Positions 23,203 through 35,534 of a DNA stretch of 64,000 nt are shown here, one piece after another (the stretch's first letter is position 1; every line of letters starts with the position of its first letter). Origin of the DNA: Adenophora triphylla var. japonica (taxonomy: Eukaryota > Streptophyta > Magnoliopsida > Asterales > Campanulaceae); contig JAFEMH010000740.1 in the NCBI GenBank assembly GCA_022495995.1, positions 62,001-126,000 on the forward strand, read 5' to 3'. The position numbers were made by a program, and so were the translations under genes. Under the pieces are notes generated by a model. It ran no database searches. It saw nothing but the letters and a program-made list of their open reading frames with translations, and had not been told where the DNA came from.

Positions 23203-24467
23203 ATTTTGTTTTAAAAAATTTTAAACAAAACAAAAGATTTTTAAAACGATGATGAGGGTCAAACTTTCATTTTACCCCTTTCTTTAACTATTGTGTGTGT
23301 GTGCATGTGCTTTACATTTTTATTTTTCAAAAAAAAATAAAAATACAAAAAAATGCATCAATATACATCTGTGTACATACATTTAAAATTCTTCAAAAAC
23401 TTCTGTTTTACTCAGAAAAAGAATTTTAGAGACCGCACACTACTCGCACTGCTGCCTCGGTACACCGCACCTACACGCACTGCTGCCTCGGATACGCTGC
23501 ACACTACAACCCTTAACCCGGGGTGGTCTCAGTTGCAGTTCGTTTGGCCTTCCTACGCCTCTCGGACGCGCACGGGATCATTCCAAACATCCCATCCTAG
23601 CCAGTGTCAACCATGCACGCTTGCGTCACACTCTGCCCAGACTCGGTTGGTTTTTACCCAGTCCGTGTCATACAGCCTGGATACATATCCCATGCCGGCC
23701 ATTTTTTGAGTCGAAGCTCGGAACTCAAGATCCCTTACGCAAGCAAAGCGATGAAAAGTCATGCTAAAATCTTGACCTGATCTTGATTTCCGAAGCTACA
23801 CCCTGACGATGTTCCGTCCCGGATATACATCCATGCCCACATGACACAATGTCATCAAGCATTTAATACGTCAGCCATGACGATATGACCCAGCCAACGC
23901 CTAACGTCACAGATCCATTGTGCAAGCAAGGTAAAGAGAGGTCATGCTGAACTCTTGACCAGATCTTGACTTAGGGGCCGGTTTAGCTCACTATTCACTT
24001 GGCTAATGCATTAAAATGAACATGACAGGCTCGGTCCTTAGGTTCGATTTTTATTTTAGGCCGGTGGAAACCGCTTGCCCTATAGGACCCTCGCCCGGGG
24101 CTGTCTACCCCGGGATGTCGAAATACAGGTGCAAAACGAGGGGCTTATAGTCGCACAGATGGTCTCCATTGACCCATGATCTAGCATAGTTGCGAAAAAG
24201 AAGAGCAATATTTTCCAACCTACCTAGGATTCTGAGAAAACGCTGTTTTAAGTAAATTAAAACAAAAAAAAGCGGAAACCACATGTTACGTGAGCTTCCC
24301 CCCCCCCTTTTTATCCAAAAGTCCTTCCCATGTCTAAACCTTACCCGTCACCCCCTCCAGTGAACCGAGAGTGATCGAGAGTACCCGGGAACTATTCTCC
24401 CAGTGTCAAAGCCGCAAGGTCCAACATCCTTCCCAGCACAGCCACTAGGGCAGTCCGTCAACTCCCC
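23203..24467 (+). other. 5' leader of the host Tat
   Basis: About 1.26 kb without a supported ORF. Parts are homologous to the leaders of the two minus-strand Tat copies, for example gcgaaaaagaagagcaat at 24192 and the paired CTGCTGCCTCGG blocks at 23450-23500. A run of ten C lies at 24299-24308. Confidence 0.65.
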
Positions 24468-25883
24468 ATGGCCAAGTCGGTGGATAACAGCGAGGAAAAC
24501 GAGACCTTACCCCCAAGAAATTTCCCAACAATGGAGGAAGTTTGGCAAGTCATCATGGCTCTTGAGAAACTCCAAGGCGAACAACAAGCCTGGATCGAAG
24601 GTGCCATGCACCACTTCAGAACGTTAGCCATTCCCCAACTACTCGAGACTTCCAAAGACATGCCCGCTCCCGCAGCTCCTAACATCTCTCATTGTCTCCC
24701 AGAAGTCAATCTGTTGCCCTCGTACGAGCCATGCAGCTACGACATAAAGCCACAAGACCTCCCGGGGGAAGACGTGTCCGGTCAACATCCTGAGGTCCCG
24801 GTACCACCGCAGAACAATGAACACATCTGGTGGGACGTCTGCGATTGCACAGCTTGTCTGGAAATGGAATTCCAAGATGAAATGAACGAGGATCGCCCTC
24901 GAAGAAAGAAGAAACCCTCTTCTCAACAAAAACTGAAGAAGAGATACGAAGCCGGCGACCCCACAGTCGGAACCCTTGGAGAACCATCAGGAAAGTTTGA
25001 CTACTACGTCATCTACTCCAGCAAATCTCCTCAGCCTAGCTCTGCACAAGACCACGGCAACGTCTGCTCCATGATCAGCTGGGACGAGCTCCGCACCGCC
25101 ACCAACGGCCCGAGGGTCCAGATACCCCAACCCCTGTCTTGGGAAGATCTCAAAGCCACTGTTGACGCTTCAACGAAAGCAATAACAGTGAACGAACTAA
25201 AATGCGAAGCATGGCCCTACGCCAACCAAGGCCCTCTCATTACAGAAATAGGAGAGACAAGCAAAGCAGCAAAGCCAGAGGTGAACGTACTGACACGTTC
25301 CGGTCAAATCCCGACGAATCCTCCACGGGCAGACAAAAGGCCAGCCATGCCTGAGCCTCGAACTGAAAAGGGGCCCTACGCCAAAGAAGCCGAAACCCTT
25401 GACCCGAAGGCTGAAGATCCTGTCTTAACTCAGCTCAAGCGTACTCAGGCTAACATCTCACTCTGGTCCTTACTCACTTCCTCTTACCCGCACAAACTCA
25501 AGCTGGAAGAAAGCCTGGCCCAGACCATGGTACCCATCACCGTGACACCAGATGAAGCGGTTCAGATGATCGGCAACGTTCATTACAGCAACATCATCAC
25601 TTTCACGGAGCTCGACCTCCCGAAATTTGGGGCTGACCACAACGAGCCTCTCTACATAACAGTTCAACTTGACGAGCGCCGCCTCCCTCGGGTCTTGGTA
25701 GATGGGGGATCAGCCATGAACGTCCTTCCATCCAAAATGATGGATTTGCTAGGAATCAAGCCCACCGACCTGAAGCCCTCAACTCAGACAATCAAAGCAT
25801 ACGACTCAACATCTCGCTCAGTCTTGGGAATAGCAACCCTGAACCTGTGGTTCGGAAAGCAGATGGTCCCGACCGACTTCTAA
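24468..25883 (+). pseudogene. host Tat gag remnant and aspartic protease
   Basis: A 471-codon ORF starting ATG GCC at 24468. Residues 20-70 match the N-terminus of the gag at 38693-40180 (MEEVWQVIMALEK; AIPQ). The text then jumps to the post-zinc-finger part (GTLGEPSGKFDYYVIYSS, VLTRSGQIP), so the Gag core and zinc finger are deleted without loss of frame. The protease follows, with RVLVDGGSAMNVLP at residues 407-420. The ORF ends at a TAA (25881-25883) where the sibling has CAA; the frame continues open beyond it. Confidence 0.8.
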
Positions 25884-26765
25884 GTCATCGACATCCCGAT
25901 CACATTCACTGCCATCTTGGGACGCCCTTGGCTACACCAGATCAATGGGGTGGCATCCACCCTCCATCAGTGCATAAAGTTCGTCCAAGGAACAGACCTT
26001 ACCATCATCTACAGTGATGGTATAACCACCGAAGGGACGAACACAAACGGCGTCCCGGTCGTGGAGATCAAACACGATAATGACGGCATGATGCTGACAG
26101 GGTTCACAATTGAAAGCCCAAAAGACAAGGTGTGCCACATAGACCTGCCTTTGATTTGGGACCAAATCCCTCCCCCGATGAAGATGATGAAGCTCATGAA
26201 CTACATCCCGGGGCTTGGTTTGGGAAAACGCCATCATGGTACCCAACAAATCATCGAGATCAAAGAACATAATACCCTCCATGGCCTGGGATACATTCCT
26301 ACTCCCAAAGACGCTGCGGAAAATAGAAGAGCTGCATGGAAATGCTCCGCTACTAACAAAAGAGGCTTGCACGCAATCTTCGATCTCTGCCCTTACAGCT
26401 TCGACATGACCAGGTACTTCACAAATAAAACCGGTAGTTTGAACGAAGATACAGAAAAGGGAACAGAGCTGATCAACGCCAAACAAAACTGGCCGACAAC
26501 CATGGACAAGCTCCAGCAGAACCTTGCAAGATTCAGAGGCCTCAAGCCAAATCCAGTCAGAAGAGCATTTCTTGATGCACCATCTCTGCCGGGACCCACG
26601 ACCACCACTATTCACAATGAATTCTGGTTCGGGAAAACCCCCTCTTTGGCAGAAGAACTTGAAAAACTCTCTGTCAACATCCCTGCCACCAACAAGCAGG
26701 ACGAGTCTGCATTCGAACTAGCAATGCCCAAGACAAGAGCGGAAGACTCTGCAAACGATGCCTAG
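25884..26765 (+). pseudogene. host Tat protease C-terminus and G-rich linker
   Basis: Same frame as the preceding ORF. It starts with the protease end FTAILGRPWLHQINGV, then a linker with YIPGLGLGK and GLGYIPTP, a glycine-patch-like segment usual between protease and RT in Tat elements. A TAG at 26763-26765 ends it. Homologous sequence is found at about 35540-36200 on the minus strand, where the 17.4-kb element loses the rest of pol. Confidence 0.75.
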
Positions 26766-28080
26766 AATGAGCCAATGCTCCACCAGATCTTCAGTGAAGA
26801 AATCGAGGTGCCAGACGTGAAGAAATCGAGGTGCCAGACCTAATCGATTTTGTTTCTGATAACTCCATGGTAGCCATGATCGGGAACGGCAGCACAAAGC
26901 CTTTCAACCCCCGCCTCTCATCAAGCTCATTGCCACTCAATAACAGGGCCACCTTCTCCGGACCTACCGCCAGCAAAAGACATGATCGAACAACTTGGTC
27001 TGACTCCTCGTGTCCTAGAGTCCAGTGTCAAAGCCCATCCTGAGTCCATTATCTTTAAATTCGAGTCTCTCGAGTCATCTGATGGCCTCACACCAGAAGA
27101 TTACAAACTCATTGCCAATAATGTATTCCCATATGCTCTTAATGAAAGCTTCGATCTTTCCGAGTATCCTCTCATTGCATCTTTAATAACTGATAAATTA
27201 ACTAACACACAAATAGTTAATAACGATTCACTTGATAAAGAAGCAGACACATTAAACGAACAATACATTAAGCACATCTTTAAGCATGTTGTCAAACGAG
27301 AGAAAAACCGGGCCCAAGCTGCTGAGGAGGTTTTAACCAAAGTGAATTTGGGAACTGCTGAAGAGCCGAAAGAGACGCAAATCGGAAGTTTCTTCACCGG
27401 CACAGAGCAAAATGCATTTACTGCACTGCTCAAAGAGTTCGTAGACGTGTTCGCTTGGTCTTACCGAGACATGCCCGGATTAGATCCAAACATAGTAGAA
27501 CATCGAATTCCCTTGAATCCTGAGGCGAAGCCCATAAAGCAAAAGCTACGCCGAATCAAGCCAGAATGTTCTATACAAGTCAAGGAAGAGATCGAGAAGA
27601 TGCTCCGTGTCGGCTTCATAAGGGTGATCGAGTACCCGACATGGCTCTCCAACATAGTCACGGTCACCAAGGCCAATGGAAAAGTGCGCTGCTGCGTGGA
27701 CTTTCGAGATCTCAACAAAGCAAGTCCCAAGGACAACTTTCCACTACCAAACATTGACATGTTGGTAGACACAACAGCCAATTTCGAGGTTAAGTCCTTC
27801 GTGGACGGGTTTGCCGGCTACAATCAAATCAAGATGGCCGAAGAAGATCAAGAAAAAATAGCCTTCACAACCCCCTGGGGAACCTACTGCTATACAGTGA
27901 TGCCGTTCGGACTAAAGAACGCTGGGGCTACCTACCAACGGGCAGCGACCGCCCTCTTCCACGACATGATCCACAAAAAATCGAAGTGTACGTCGATGAC
28001 ATGATCATCCACTTAAAGGGATCAGATGGGTAACACCTCACGGACCTGAGAAAGTTCTTCAACCGCCTCCGAAAACACTC
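26766..28080 (+). pseudogene. host Tat reverse transcriptase
   Basis: The RT frame opens at 26982: DVFAWSYRDMPG, GKVRCCVDFRDLNKASPKD, SFVDGFAGYNQIKMAEED (first catalytic Asp), YCYTVMPFGLKNAGATYQR. A missing base in the A-run at about 27971 shifts the frame, and the YVDD catalytic box (27988-27999) is read in the next frame, ending at a TAA near 28030. Upstream, a 23-base direct duplication at 26794-26839 shifts the frame as well. RT copies the element RNA to DNA; this copy is inactive. Confidence 0.85.
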
Positions 28081-28786
28081 GATGAGGTTAAACCCTGCCA
28101 AATGCACATTTGGGGTCAGCCGAGGCAAAGTCTTAGGATACATGGTCACCGAGCGAGGCATCGAGGTTGATCCTCAAAAGATCAAGTTCATCATCGAAAT
28201 GAGACCACCACAAACTCAAACAGAGGTGAAAATCTTCATGGGCCGCCTGCAGTATATCAGCCGCTTCGTCAATCAGTTGACCTCTATGTGCGAGCCAATC
28301 TTCAAAGTAATGAAGAAAAACGCAGACATCGAATGGAACTCGAAATGCCAAGATGCCTTTGAAGAAATAAAGGCATACCTTGTGAGTCCTCTGATCCTCT
28401 GTCCTCCCCACGAGGAGAAGTCGCTTTTGTTATTCCTAACTGTGACTGACACCGCAGTCGGAGCCATGCTCTGTCAAGAAAAGAAAGAGTCACGAGTCGA
28501 GAACGCCATCTACTTCGAAAGTTTCAAGGCAGCAAACTCAACTACTCAGCCCTCGAGAAAACCTGTGCAGCTCTAGTATGGGTCATCGGAAAATTACGAC
28601 ACTACATGCAGTCGCACACGGTGCACTTGGTCTCCAAAATGGACCCAGTCAAATACCTCTTCGACAAACCATCTCTGTCAATGAGGCTTGCCAAATGGTC
28701 TTTCTTCCTTGCAGAATTTAACATCAAGTACGTGAACCAAAAGTCAATCAAAGGGCGGGTAATGGCCAAACAGCTGGCTGACTTCC
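28081..28786 (+). pseudogene. host Tat RNase H (first) up to the insertion
   Basis: 28082-28520 holds the RT thumb and the start of RNase H (LNPAKCTFGVSRGKVLGYMV, FMGRLQYISRFVNQLT, LLLFLTVTDTAVGAMLCQE). A frameshift near 28525 moves the rest to another frame (LVWVIGKLRHYMQSHTV, LAKWSFFLAEFNIKYV, MAKQLADF). The sequence is cut at 28786 by the 17.4-kb element and resumes in frame at 46182 once one copy of the CTTCC target repeat is discounted. Confidence 0.85.
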
Positions 28787-31079
28787 CGAAATTACCCGGG
28801 ATTTCACGCGGTGCAAAATACGGTTGTCTTTCGCGGAGGGTTGGTGTCTGAGACCTTGCTTCATGGGAAGAAAAATGAGGAGTCGCCACGCGGTTTTGTA
28901 TTTTGAGCCCAAACGTTAAGAAACGGCTTTTGTGAAAATGGTGTCGTTTTTATTGGTAGCAAAAACTTAGGAAAAAGCTTTGAAAACAGGGGATCATTTT
29001 TATTGGTAGCAAAAACGAGTAAAAAGCTTTGAGTACTAGAGATTGTTAGGTTCGGAGGTCACATTACGTTTCGGAAAGAGTATTACGAGATCACCCGAAA
29101 TGCCTCGTATGACGAGTCTTTCTACCTTTCTCGAAATCGTGTGTGTGTGTGTGTGTTTTGAAATGGGGGCTTGAATGACAAGCTTAATCTTGATTTGAAT
29201 ATCAAATGTTGATTAGGTGACTTTGTTTGAAAAGACGAGCGTTTGAATGACAAACGTCGGTTTTGAGACGGAAATGAGCGTTTGCGTGGCAAACGTCGAT
29301 TTTGAGCTTGAAATGAGCGTTTGCGTGGCAAACGTCGATTTTGAGTTTGAAATGAGCGTTTGCGTGGAAAATGTCGATTTTGAGTCTGAAATGAGCGTTT
29401 GCATGGCAAACGTCGATTTTGAGCTTTTTGAAAGAGAGTTCAAAGGACGAACTTCGGTTTTGAACCGGACGAGTCATTGTTAGCGATTTTTACGGGAAAA
29501 AGCGTATTAAATGATTTTTGAATGTCAAATGGCGGCTTTTAAGTTTGAAGATGAGCGTTTGGATGCCAAACGTCATTTCGCGCATTTTGAAAGAGAGTTC
29601 GAAGGTCGAACTCCGGTTTTGAACCGGGCATTACATTGTTAACGATTTTACGGGAAAAATGTATTAAATGATATGCAATCAACGAATCGGGTTGCGACTC
29701 GGACTTTGAAAAGTAAATACTATCACGATCCAAATGGGTCAGACTTTGTAAATGACAGTATTTAAAGTGCGGTATCAATGGAATCAAACGATCCGGAATT
29801 GGAAATTACGATCGACGAGCCAAAACGGCTCGGAGTAGTAAATGACGATCGACGAGCCAAATGACTCGAAATTGTAAAGTACGATCGACGAGCCAAACAG
29901 CTCGGAATTGTAAAGTACGATCGACGAGCCAAAACGGCTCGGAGTTGTAAAGTTGCATGAAAGTAAAGGACGTTTGACGGATCAAACAATTCGGAATTGT
30001 AAATGACAGGAATTTAAATGACGATCGACGGATCAAATGATCCGGAATTGGTAAATGACATAAAAGTAAACGGAACGGGGTCGGAATGCCGTTTTAACCC
30101 GAGATTACTTCTCTTACGGGAAGAGAAGAGGATCAGGGACTAAAACGTATCGAACCCCGTTAGACGGTGACGTCTACATTTTGAGAGTGAGAGAGGGAGC
30201 TACCTATGGCTAGGGTTGGCTCCTTTGGCTCGGTGGGCATATACAGGATACGAAAAGGTGTTTGAAAGGTGTTTCGGAAGTGTTTGGACAGAGTTTCCCC
30301 TTTTATTTGGTGTTTAGGAACCTAGGGATTTGGGCAGCGTTTCGACTTGTGTCGGTTTAGCCTACGATCAGAATCTATCGACGAGTAGCACGAGGGCCCC
30401 CAAAGAGTAGAGAATTCCGCCGACGAGTAGCACGAGGGCCCCCGAAGAGTGGAAGAAAGGCAAGCCTTTTGTGCTTGGGGTGGAGGGAGGAGAATTTGGT
30501 GTAGGAAAATATGAAGGAGGGGGGAGTATTTATAGGATAAAAAAACTTGGAGGAGGGAGAAAATACTTGGGGGTTAAGTAATTTGCTTAGAGAGGAAGCA
30601 AGGTTGCTTAGCCTGATGGTTTTCTGCCTTACGGAAAGAGTCCGGCCGGACTATACCTGCATTTGGGGATATTTTGGTCATTTGGCCTTGAGTTTGACAC
30701 GTCTTGGACACGTATTTAAGCTGCAGAAAGAGTCCGGCCGTACTGTACCTGAAATTGGCTATTTTTCCTTATTGAGCTGGCTATATGCGTAGATCTTGTT
30801 CTCATGTCGATTCGATATGTTGTGGGCCCAAAACGGAGTTCGTATGAGGGAGTTATGACCTCCGGAAGGTCGAGACGCTCGAAAACGGGAAATCGAATCC
30901 CGAAAGACCCCGAAAAGTACGTTTTTCGGGGAAAGCTGTACTTTTACATGTGTTGAGTACGCTTTGATGTCGAGATGTACGGGGAGTCCCGGGATGTCTC
31001 GTTGACTTGAGAACGGGGAACTTAACGGGTTCCGCTTAACTTTTAACGGATTTTGACGATCCGGATTTGGGTACTTACA
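28787..31079 (-). repeat. 3' LTR of the 17.4-kb element (2293 bp)
   Basis: Plus-strand ends are cgaaattaccc (the expected TG is CG here) and ggtacttaca. It includes five to six tandem copies of a roughly 31-base unit GAGCGTTTGCGTGGCAAACG (29240-29430) and stem-like motifs such as GAGCCAAACAGCTCGG (29890-29905). Confidence 0.9.
30527..30742 (-). promoter_or_regulatory. promoter motifs in the 3' LTR
   Basis: Minus-strand CTATAAATA at 30527-30535 is the TATA box. Upstream are TCCGGCCGGA (30641-30650) and an imperfect second copy (30733-30742). The other LTR has the same arrangement at 45618-45837. Confidence 0.6.
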
Positions 31080-31097
31080 GTTAGCCCCTCGGCGACG
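31080..31097 (-). promoter_or_regulatory. polypurine tract region of the 17.4-kb element
   Basis: The minus strand reads GCCGAGGGGCTAAC directly before the 3' LTR. It is short and not purely purine, but it sits where the plus-strand primer belongs. Confidence 0.5.
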
Positions 31098-31318
31098 TCA
31101 CTTTCGAAGGAAGTGGGGTCATTGAAAAAGATAAGGATCCAAATCGGGGGATGCCTTATTGAGAGGCCTGGGCGGTCAAATGGCTGGAGCCTTAGCAAAA
31201 GGATTCCTATGTATCCCGAGCAGGAATCAAGCCGATCGTAGTTCACGGGTGTGAGGGAAATTGGTAGGGGCCTTGACCTGTGGGGAATGATTAGGAGGAG
31301 TTCGTCCTGAGAGAGACT

Positions 31319-31985
31319 GTTTTGGAGGTGTCTAAACCTGAGGGAGACTATTTGAAGGCGTCTGAACCTAAATGGGACCATTGCGAGGCATCCGAACCTA
31401 AATGGAGACTATTGTGAGGCGTCTGAACCTAAGTGAGACCATTGCGAGGCATCTGAGCCTGAATGGAGACTATTGTGAGGCGTCTGAACCTAAGTGAGAC
31501 CATTATGAAGCATCTGAACCTGAATGGAGACTATTGTGAGGCATCTGAACCTAAGTGAGACCATTACGAGGCATCTGAACCTGAATGGAGACTATTGTGA
31601 GGCGTCTGAACCTAAGTGAGACCATTGCGAGGCATCCGAATCTGAATGTAGACTATTGTGAGGCGTCTGAACCTAAGTGAGACCATTATGAGGCATTTGA
31701 ACCTGAATGGAGGCTATTGTGAGGCGTCTGAACCTAAGTGAGACCATTGCGAGGCATTCTAACCTGAATGGAGACTATTGTGAGGCGTCTGAACCTAAGT
31801 GAGACCATTGCGAGGCATCCGAACCTGAATGGAGACTATTGTGAGGTATCTGAACCTAAGTGAGACCATTGCGAGGCATCCGAACCTGAATGGAGACTAT
31901 TGTGAGGCGTCTGAACCTAAGTGAGACCATTGCGAGGCATCCGAACCTGAATGGAGACTATTGTGAGGCGTCTGAACCTAAGATT
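31319..31985 (-). repeat. tandem array A, 61-bp unit
   Basis: About ten copies of a 61-base unit made of two related halves (GAGACCATTGCGAGGCATC and GAGACTATTGTGAGGCGTC, each followed by TGAACCT). No gene is supported. Confidence 0.9.
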
Positions 31986-32004
31986 TCTGAAACTTACGAG
32001 GGCG

Positions 32005-32718
32005 TGGTTGAACTTCACGAGGGAGATGGGTGAATCTCACGAGGGAGATGACTGAATCTCACGAGGGAGATGGGTGAATCTCACGAGGGAGATGACTGAA
32101 TCTCACGAGGGAGATGGGTGAATCTCACGAGGGAGATGGGTGAATCTCACGAGGGAGATGACTGAATCTCACGAGGGAGATGGGTGAATCTCACGAGGGA
32201 GATGACTGAATCTCATGAGGGAGATGATTGAATCTCACGAGGGAGATGGGCTGAATCTCATGAGGGAGATGGGTGAATCTCACGAGGGAGATGACTGATT
32301 CTCACGAGGGAGATGGGTGAATCTCACGAGGGAAATGACTGAATCTCATGAGGGAGATGGTTTGAATCTCACTTGGGAGATGGGTGAATCTCACTAGGGA
32401 GATGACTGAATCTCACGAGGGAGATGGGTGAATCTCACGAGGGAGATGTTTGAATCTCACGATGAAGATGGTTTGAATCTCACGAGGGAGATGGGTGAAT
32501 CTCACGAGGGAGATGGCTGAATCTCACGAGGGAGATGGGTGAATCTCACGAGGGAGATGGGTGAATCTCACGGGGGAGATGACTGAATCTCACGAGGGAG
32601 ATGGTTTTAATCTCACGAGGGAGATAGATGAATCTCACAAGAGAGATGGCTGAATCTCACGAGGGAGATGGTTTTAATCTCACGAGGGAGATGGGTGAAT
32701 CTCACGAGAGAGATGGTT
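32005..32718 (-). repeat. tandem array B, 22-bp unit
   Basis: More than 30 copies of GAATCTCACGAGGGAGATGG with small length changes. Each unit contains ATCTC-ACGAGG-GAGAT, an inverted repeat with 5-base arms. Confidence 0.9.
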
Positions 32719-32865
32719 TTGAAAGTCCCGGGTTCGACGAAAATGGTTTTGAAGGTTCCGAGTTCGACGAAAATGGTTTTAAAGGTTCCGAGTTCGACGG
32801 AAATGGTCTTGAAGGTTCCAAGTTCGACGTAAATGGTTTTGAAGGTTTCGAGTTCGACGGAAATG
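32719..32865 (-). repeat. tandem array C, 30-bp unit
   Basis: Five copies of a 30-base unit containing GGTTTTGAAGGTTCCGAG and TTCGACGAA, the last a 9-base palindrome. Confidence 0.85.
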
Positions 32866-33230
32866 GTGTTCGGGCTTACAATGATGGCCGAAGAGGGATT
32901 GTTGTGCGGGCTTACCTTGATGGCCGCTGAAGTGGGACGATCGGGCTTACGACTGGCGGGGAGAAGATTATTTATCTGCTGGGGAAAAGCTTCCAAAGTT
33001 CTAACAAATCCGGTTAGGAACTGAGGATAATGATTGACGTTCCTTTATAAGGAGTGGCTTAGGATCCTGCTGGAGAGGAATGTTCGGGCTTATGACGGCG
33101 GCCGAAGAAGGATTGTTGTGCGGGCTTACCTTGATGGCCGCTGAAGTGGGATTGTTGTGCGGGCTTACCTTGATGGCCGCTGAAGTGGGACGATCGGGCT
33201 TACGACTGGCGGCCGGGGAGAGTGAACATT
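32866..33230 (-). repeat. array D, CGGGCTTAC...GGCCG repeats
   Basis: Irregular copies of a roughly 40-base unit with GCGGGCTTACCTTGATGGCC and GCTGAAGTGGGA. The related form cgggcttatgacggcggccg at 33085 resembles the motif repeated near the right edge of the window (63562, 63688 and 63790, opposite strand). Confidence 0.75.
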
Positions 33231-33249
33231 GGTGAAAACCAATAAAATT

Positions 33250-34320
33250 TTTTGACGTCGGGAGACGGAATTGTGATTGGGATGTCCGGGGACATGATTG
33301 AGCGTTTGAATGTCAAACGTCAAATGGGAATTTAACGTCTGGAGACGGAATTGTAACTGGAATGTCCGGAGACATGATTGAGCGTTTGAATGTCAAACAT
33401 CAACTGGGAATTTAACGTCTGGAGACGGGATTGTAACTCGAATGTCCGGAGACATGATTGAGCGTTTGAATCTCAAACGTCAACTGGGAATTTAACGTCT
33501 GGAGATGGGATTGTAACTGGAATGTCCGGAGACATGATTGAGCGTTTGAATGTCAAACGTCAACTGGGAATTTAACGTCTGGAGACGGAATTGTAACTGG
33601 AATGTCCGGAGACATGATTGAGCGTTTGAATGTCAAACGTCAACTGGGAATTTAACGTCTGGAGACGGAATTGTAACTGGAATGTCCGGGGACATGATTG
33701 AGCGTTTGAATGTCAAACGTCAACTGGGAATTTAACGTCTGGAGACGAGATTGTAACTGGAATGTCCGGGGACATGATTGAGTGTTTGAATTTCAAACGT
33801 CAACTGGGAATTTAACGTCTGGAGACGGAATTGTAACTGGAATGTCCGGAGACATGATTGAGCGTTTGAATGTAAAACGTCAACTGGGAATTTAACGTCT
33901 GGAGACGGAATTGTAACTGGAATGTTCGAGGACATGATTGAGCGTTTGAATGTCAAACGTCAACTAGAAATTTAACGTCTGGAGACGAGATTGTAACTGG
34001 AATGTCCGGAGACATGATTGAGCGTTGGAATGTCAAACGTCAACTGGGAATTTTACGTCTAGAGACGGAATTGTAACTGGAATGTCTGGAGACATGATTG
34101 AGCGTTTGAATGTCAAACGTCAACTGGGAATTTAACGTCTGGAGACGGAATTGTAACTGGAATGTCCGGGGACATGATTGAGCGTTTGAATGTCAAACGT
34201 CAACTGGGAATTTAACGTCTGGAGACGAGATTGTAACTGGAATGTCTGGGGACATGATTGAGCGTTTGAATGTCAAACGTCAACTGGGAATTTAACGTCT
34301 GGAGATGGAATTGTGATTTG
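33250..34320 (-). repeat. tandem array E, 80-bp unit
   Basis: About 13 copies with an exact 80-base period (for example aatgtccgga at 33361, 33441 and 33521). Each unit holds three short dyads: CGTCT-GG-AGACG, TGTC-CGGA-GACA and GCGTTTGA-ATG-TCAAACGT. Confidence 0.95.
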
Positions 34321-34490
34321 ATGTCCGAAGGCAGGAGTGAGCATTTGAATGTCAAACGTCGGTTTGGGGTGGAAATGAGCGTTTGAATGTCAAACGTCAA
34401 CTTGGGATGTAAATGAGAGTTTGAATGTCAAACGTCGACTTGAGAAGGAAGTGAGCATTTGAATGTCAAACGTCGACTGGGGATTGAGAA
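34321..34490 (-). repeat. array F, LTR-like hairpin repeats
   Basis: Four copies of a roughly 46-base unit with GCGTTTGAATGTCAAACGTC. The same motif, with the same spacing inside the dyad, forms the tandem block within the LTRs (29236-29430, 44329-44520). Confidence 0.85.
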
Positions 34491-34792
34491 TTTAACGTCT
34501 GGAGACGAGCGTTAGTGAGGACTAACTGAGAATTTAACATCTGGAGACGAAGCGTTAGTGAGAACTAACGGGAACTTTAACGTCTGGAGACGAGCGTTAG
34601 TGAGGACTAACTGAGAATTTAACGTCTGGAGACGAGCGTTAGTGAGAACTAACGGGAGATTTAACGTCTGGAGACGAAACGTTAGTGAAAACTAACTGGG
34701 AAATTTAACGTCTGGAGACGAAACGTTAGTGAGAGCTAACGGGAAATTTAATGTCTGGAGATGAGCGTTAGTGAGGACTAACTGAGAATTTT
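34491..34792 (-). repeat. tandem array G, 42-bp unit
   Basis: Seven copies of a unit with TTTAACGTCTGGAGACGAGC and GTTAGTGAGGACTAAC, so each has the dyads CGTCT/AGACG and GTTAG/CTAAC. Confidence 0.9.
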
Positions 34793-35070
34793 ACTCGAGA
34801 GAGGGGCGTTAGAAATGTCTAAGGGTAATTTGGACCTCGAGAGAGGGGCGTTAGAGATGTCTAACGGGAATTTGGACCTTGAGAGGGGGACGTTAGAAAT
34901 GTCTAACGGAGAAATTAGACCTCGTGAGAGGGGCGTTAGAAATGTCTAACGGGAATTTAGACCTTGAGAGGGGGGCATTAGAAATGTCTAACTGAGAGAT
35001 TGGACCTCGGGAGAGGGGCATTAGAAATGTCTAACGGGAATTTGGACATCGAGAGAGGGGTGTTAGAGAT
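34793..35070 (-). repeat. tandem array H, 42-bp unit
   Basis: Six to seven copies with CCTCGAGAGAGG and CGTTAGAAATGTCTAACG, again two inverted repeats per unit. The unit length equals that of the adjacent array G, which suggests a common origin. Confidence 0.9.
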
Positions 35071-35511
35071 GACGGAACTCACGAGGGAGAATAATAGAAA
35101 AGGATCTCACGAGGAGATAACGAGATGCAAAATCTCGGGGAAGGATCTCGCAGGGAGATGATGGAAAGATCTCACGAGGAGGAATAATAGAAAATAATCT
35201 CACGAGGAGATAACGAGAGAGGATCTTATGAAAAGATGGGTAATCTCTCTAAGAGATGGGTAATCTCACGAAAAGATGGGTAATCTCACGAAAAGATGGG
35301 TAATCTCACGAAAAGATGGGTAATCTCTCTAAGAGATGGGTAATCTCACGAAAAGATGGGTAATCTCACAAAAAGATGGGTAATCTCTCTAAGAGATGGG
35401 TAATCTCAGGAAAAGATGGGTAATCTCACAAAAAGATGGGTAATCTCACGAAAAGATGGGTAATCTCTCTAAGAGATGGGTAATCTCACGAAAAGATGGG
35501 TAATCTTTCTC
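35071..35511 (-). repeat. tandem array I/J, 20-bp unit
   Basis: An irregular start (35071-35230, ATCTCACGAGGAGAT pieces) is followed by about 14 copies of the 20-base unit GATGGGTAATCTCACGAAAA, with interspersed ATCTCTCTAAGAGAT dyads. Confidence 0.9.
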
Positions 35512-35534
35512 ATCTTCATCGCCTCCTCCGTCGC

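Noticed and set aside
25932..26615. 227-codon minus-strand ORF
   Set aside because: It is the shadow of the Tat protease-linker region, whose plus-strand translation has clear family motifs.
33250..34320. genomic satellite array unrelated to the element
   Set aside because: It lies between the LTRs of one element and shares its hairpin unit with those LTRs, so it belongs to the element.
31319..35511. CRISPR-like appearance: regular repeats with dyads
   Set aside because: Units are directly adjacent with no unique spacers, there are no cas genes, and the context is a plant retrotransposon.
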